Below, piece after piece: positions 34,221 through 36,180 of a DNA stretch of 36,180 nt (within the stretch, counting starts at the first letter, position 1; each line of letters begins with the position of its first letter). Origin of the DNA: Gaiellaceae bacterium (GTDB lineage: Bacteria > Actinomycetota > Thermoleophilia > Gaiellales > Gaiellaceae); the NCBI GenBank assembly GCA_021323315.1, contig JAJTCQ010000020.1:1-36180 (forward strand), written 5' to 3'. Both the position numbers and the translations under genes were made by a program. The notes under the pieces were generated by a model. The model did no database searches. It had not been told where the DNA came from and saw only the letters and a program-made list of their open reading frames with translations.

Positions 34221-34714
34221 CGCTCGCCGAGGCGGCTGCCGAGGCGGACGCCCTCGCGCAGGCAGGCGACGAGCGCTCGCTGGCGCAGCTCCGCTCCCAG
34301 TGGGACGAGGAGATCGAGGCAGGAGCGCGCGATGCCGACTACCGCGTGCGCGCACAGGCGTACCGCGCGATCGCGCAGTTCCGATTCCGCCAGAAGCTCC
34401 AGCTGCTACGACGCGGGCTCGAGGACGACAGCCCGGCGGCGCGCGGGTCGGCGCTCATCGCGCTCGAAGGTTTGTCGCGTGCTCACCCGGGCGACGTCAA
34501 CTCGTTCCGCCCGCTCCTGCACGACCTCGCGGCGCGCGATCCCAACGCCGCGGTGCGGCGGCTCGCGGTCGTGTGCCTGCGGAACGGGACGGCGCAGCGC
34601 GACACCATCCAGCTCCTCGACGGGATCGCCGACTCCGACGAGGAGGAGGCGGAGCTGCGCAAGACGGCCCGCTCGGTCTGGGCGCTGCTCGTGAAGAAGT
34701 CCCGCGCGAAGTAG
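34217..34714 (+). CDS. HEAT-repeat-like helical protein
   Basis: The 165-residue all-helical protein has HEAT-like units: [20 protein letters not shown] near 40-58, [20 protein letters not shown] near 65-84, [20 protein letters not shown] near 102-120 and a final [17 protein letters not shown]. These A-V-R-x-x-A-type helices are typical protein-binding repeats. No signal peptide or catalytic motif is visible and the partner is unknown. GTG overlaps the gltA stop by 4 bases (GTGA), so it is translated together with citrate synthase. Its TAG stop also forms the first half of the purE -10 hexamer. Confidence 0.75.
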   Translation: MTLAEAAAEADALAQAGDERSLAQLRSQWDEEIEAGARDADYRVRAQAYRAIAQFRFRQKLQLLRRGLEDDSPAARGSALIALEGLSRAHPGDVNSFRPLLHDLAARDPNAAVRRLAVVCLRNGTAQRDTIQLLDGIADSDEEEAELRKTARSVWALLVKKSRAK

Positions 34715-34717
34715 GCT
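34712..34717 (+). promoter_or_regulatory. -10 element TAGGCT before purE
   Basis: TAGGCT begins at the TAG stop of the HEAT-repeat gene and ends 7 bases before the purE GTG, predicting a leaderless purE transcript independent of gltA. Confidence 0.45.
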
Positions 34718-34724
34718 CCCGCAC

Positions 34725-35219
34725 GTGAGCGAGGCGCCCGTCGTCGGCATCATCATGGGCTCCCGTTCCGACTGGGAGACGATGCGGCATGCCGCCGAGA
34801 CCCTCGACGAGCTCGGCGTCTCGTACGAGAAGGAGGTCGTCTCGGCGCACCGCACGCCGGACAAGCTGTTCGCGTACGCGGAGTCGGCGGAGTCGCGCGG
34901 ACTGCAGGTGATCATCGCGGGTGCCGGCGGCGCTGCGCACCTGGCGGGGATGACGTCGTCGAAGACGCTCCTGCCCGTGCTCGGCGTTCCCGTCGAGTCG
35001 AAGACGCTGCAGGGGCTCGACTCGCTGCTCTCGATCGCACAGATGCCTGCGGGCGTGCCGGTCGGGGCGCTTGCGATCGGGCGCGCGGGTGCGGTGAACG
35101 CGGCGCTGCTGGCGGCGGCGATCGTTGCCCGTGCGGACGAAGGCGTGAGAGAGCGGCTCGCGGCGTACCGCGCGAGTCAGACCGAGGCCGTTCTCGCCGC
35201 GCCCGATCCGTCGGCGTGA
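34725..35219 (+). CDS. purE: N5-carboxyaminoimidazole ribonucleotide mutase
   Basis: PurE moves the carboxylate from N5-CAIR to form CAIR in purine synthesis. The 164-residue product has the full class I PurE pattern: [20 protein letters not shown] (Ser/Asp at the ribotide phosphate site), [19 protein letters not shown] (catalytic His in SAHRTP), [15 protein letters not shown], and [20 protein letters not shown] with [20 protein letters not shown] at 34725 begins the conserved fold with only four residues of leader. The neighbour purK makes N5-CAIR, the substrate. PurE class I normally forms an octamer. Confidence 0.95.
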   Translation: MSEAPVVGIIMGSRSDWETMRHAAETLDELGVSYEKEVVSAHRTPDKLFAYAESAESRGLQVIIAGAGGAAHLAGMTSSKTLLPVLGVPVESKTLQGLDSLLSIAQMPAGVPVGALAIGRAGAVNAALLAAAIVARADEGVRERLAAYRASQTEAVLAAPDPSA

Positions 35220-35256
35220 CGGCACTCGCGAAGTTGCCCGCAGTGCGTGCATCCGC

Positions 35257-35308
35257 TCCCGCGGACGCCCGCACGCGGGAATCCCTGAAGCGGCCGCGTG
35301 CGCGGCCG
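35257..35308 (+). other. Tandem GC-rich hairpins between purE and purK
   Basis: Two inverted repeats fill most of the 103-base spacer: TCCCGCG/CGCGGGA (35257-35263 with 35274-35280, 10-base loop) and CGGCCGC/GCGGCCG (35291-35297 with 35302-35308, 4-base loop). Neither is followed by a T-run, so they are not ordinary intrinsic terminators. The second ends 14 bases before the purK ATG, where a Shine-Dalgarno would lie. Confidence 0.45.
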
Positions 35309-35322
35309 GTGCTGGCGCTTTC

Positions 35323-36180
35323 ATGAGCCGCACGATCGGCTGCATCGGGGGCGGCCAGCTCGGACGCATGCTCGCGCTCGCCGGCGCGCCGCTCGCCGTG
35401 CGCTGTCGCTTCCTCGACCCCTCCGCCGAGGCCTGCGCGGGTGACGTCGGCGAGCTTCTCGTCGGCGCCTACGACGACCCAGAGCTCCTCGACCGCCTCG
35501 CCGACGGCGCCGATGCCGTCACCTACGAGTTCGAGAACGTCCCGGTCGAGTCGGCGCGGCGAGTGGCAGCCGTCCCCGATGCGCGCGCGCTCGAAAACGG
35601 CCAGGACCGCCTCGTCGAGAAGCAGCTCTTCGCGAGCCTCGGCATCCCGACCGCGCGCTTCGGCACGCTCGACCAGACGGGCGTCCCCGCCCTCGTCAAG
35701 TCCCGGCGGCTCGGCTACGACGGCAAGGGCCAGCGCCGCGTCGAGTCGCACCAGGCGATCGGTCAGCACGAGCTGGCGGAGGAGCTCGTCCCGTTCGTCC
35801 GCGAGCTGTCGATCGTCGCCGTGCGTGGCCGGGACGGTCAGACGTGCTTCTACCCGCTCGCCGAGAACGAGCATCGGGGCGGGACCCTCGCGGTCTCGCG
35901 GGCTCCCGTGCGGGATGCGCCGCAGGCGCGGGCGGAGGAGATCGCGACCAAGCTCCTCGACGCGCTCGGGTACGTGGGCGTGCTCGCGGTCGAGCTGTTC
36001 GACGTCGGTGGCACGCTGCTCGCGAACGAGTTTGCACCGCGTGTCCACAACACGGGGCACTGGACGATCGACGGCGCCGTGACCAGCCAGTTCGAGAATC
36101 ACCTTCGGGCCGTTCTCGGCTGGCCGCTCGGCTCGGCGGAGGCGCTCGGCGAGTCGGTCATGGTGAACCTCGTCGGCAAG
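35323..36180 (+). CDS. purK: N5-carboxyaminoimidazole ribonucleotide synthase (C-terminus cut by window edge)
   Basis: PurK uses ATP and bicarbonate to carboxylate AIR to N5-CAIR. The open frame runs 286 codons from ATG at 35323 to the end of the window, so roughly 80-100 residues are missing. It has the ATP-grasp layout: N-terminal TIGCIGGGQLGRMLALAGA, VTYEFENVPVESARRVA, FASLGIPTARF, the ATP-binding VKSRRLGYDGKGQRRV, and the metal/AIR region EVAPR-like NEFAPRVHNTGHWTIDGAVT with SQFENHLRA. The ATG is chosen because it precedes the conserved glycine loop by six residues. It follows purE after a hairpin-containing spacer, and no leaderless-type -10 was found for it. Confidence 0.93.
   Translation, partial: MSRTIGCIGGGQLGRMLALAGAPLAVRCRFLDPSAEACAGDVGELLVGAYDDPELLDRLADGADAVTYEFENVPVESARRVAAVPDARALENGQDRLVEKQLFASLGIPTARFGTLDQTGVPALVKSRRLGYDGKGQRRVESHQAIGQHELAEELVPFVRELSIVAVRGRDGQTCFYPLAENEHRGGTLAVSRAPVRDAPQARAEEIATKLLDALGYVGVLAVELFDVGGTLLANEFAPRVHNTGHWTIDGAVTSQFENHLRAVLGWPLGSAEALGESVMVNLVGK

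Overview
The window is GC-rich (roughly 70 percent) and gene-dense. Starts are often GTG or TTG, genes overlap by 1 to 4 bases, and no spacer exceeds 300 bases. The gene families are actinobacterial (acyl-CoA carboxylase with separate alpha and beta chains, LuxR-type two-component systems, regulatory cyclase-like domains), while the gltX-cysS-rlmB-yacP-sigH order recalls Bacillota. A deep actinobacterial lineage such as Thermoleophilia (Gaiella-like) fits, but this is inference from gene content. No CRISPR array, insertion sequence or prophage was seen.

Layout. 1-774 is a CYTH-like gene cut by the left edge, divergent from a GST-family gene. 811-4910 is a forward run GST, short gltX, cysS, rlmB, yacP. 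4911-8622 is a reverse signalling cassette: a single-domain response regulator, a three-PAS histidine kinase and a cyclase-REC-LuxR fusion, chained by 4-base overlaps. It sits between yacP and sigH (8842-9507), which are neighbours in Bacillus. A reverse tRNA-Thr(TGT) follows. 9666-15690 is a polyamine/GABA operon (aminotransferase, PotA, broken PotD, PotB, PotC, GNAT). 15624-18764 holds msrA, a DUF3500 protein, an RraB-like protein and a short cystathionine synthase/lyase-like enzyme. 18811-24594 holds acyl-CoA carboxylase beta and alpha genes with a TPR gene, a small ORF and pgsA between them, then a sucrase/ferredoxin-like protein. 25251-34220 carries TCA genes: sucC-sucD forward, icd-mdh reverse and gltA forward, with a cupin, an aminotransferase, a LapA-like protein, a Cys-rich peptide, a PDZ-Lon protease and an atypical SDR. 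A HEAT-repeat gene, purE and a purK cut by the right edge close the window.

The strongest regulatory signal is architectural. About fifteen genes have a TANNNT -10 hexamer ending only 6 to 11 bases before the start codon, so their mRNAs are probably leaderless. Several are back-to-back divergent pairs, and in pgsA/accA both -10 elements occupy essentially the same base pairs. Genes inside operons instead use Shine-Dalgarno sequences or stop-start overlaps. Other points worth a second look are a LexA-box-like palindrome between the signalling cassette and sigH, a short cysteine-free GltX, an out-of-frame internal deletion in potD, an SDR without its Tyr/Lys pair, and tandem hairpins before purK.
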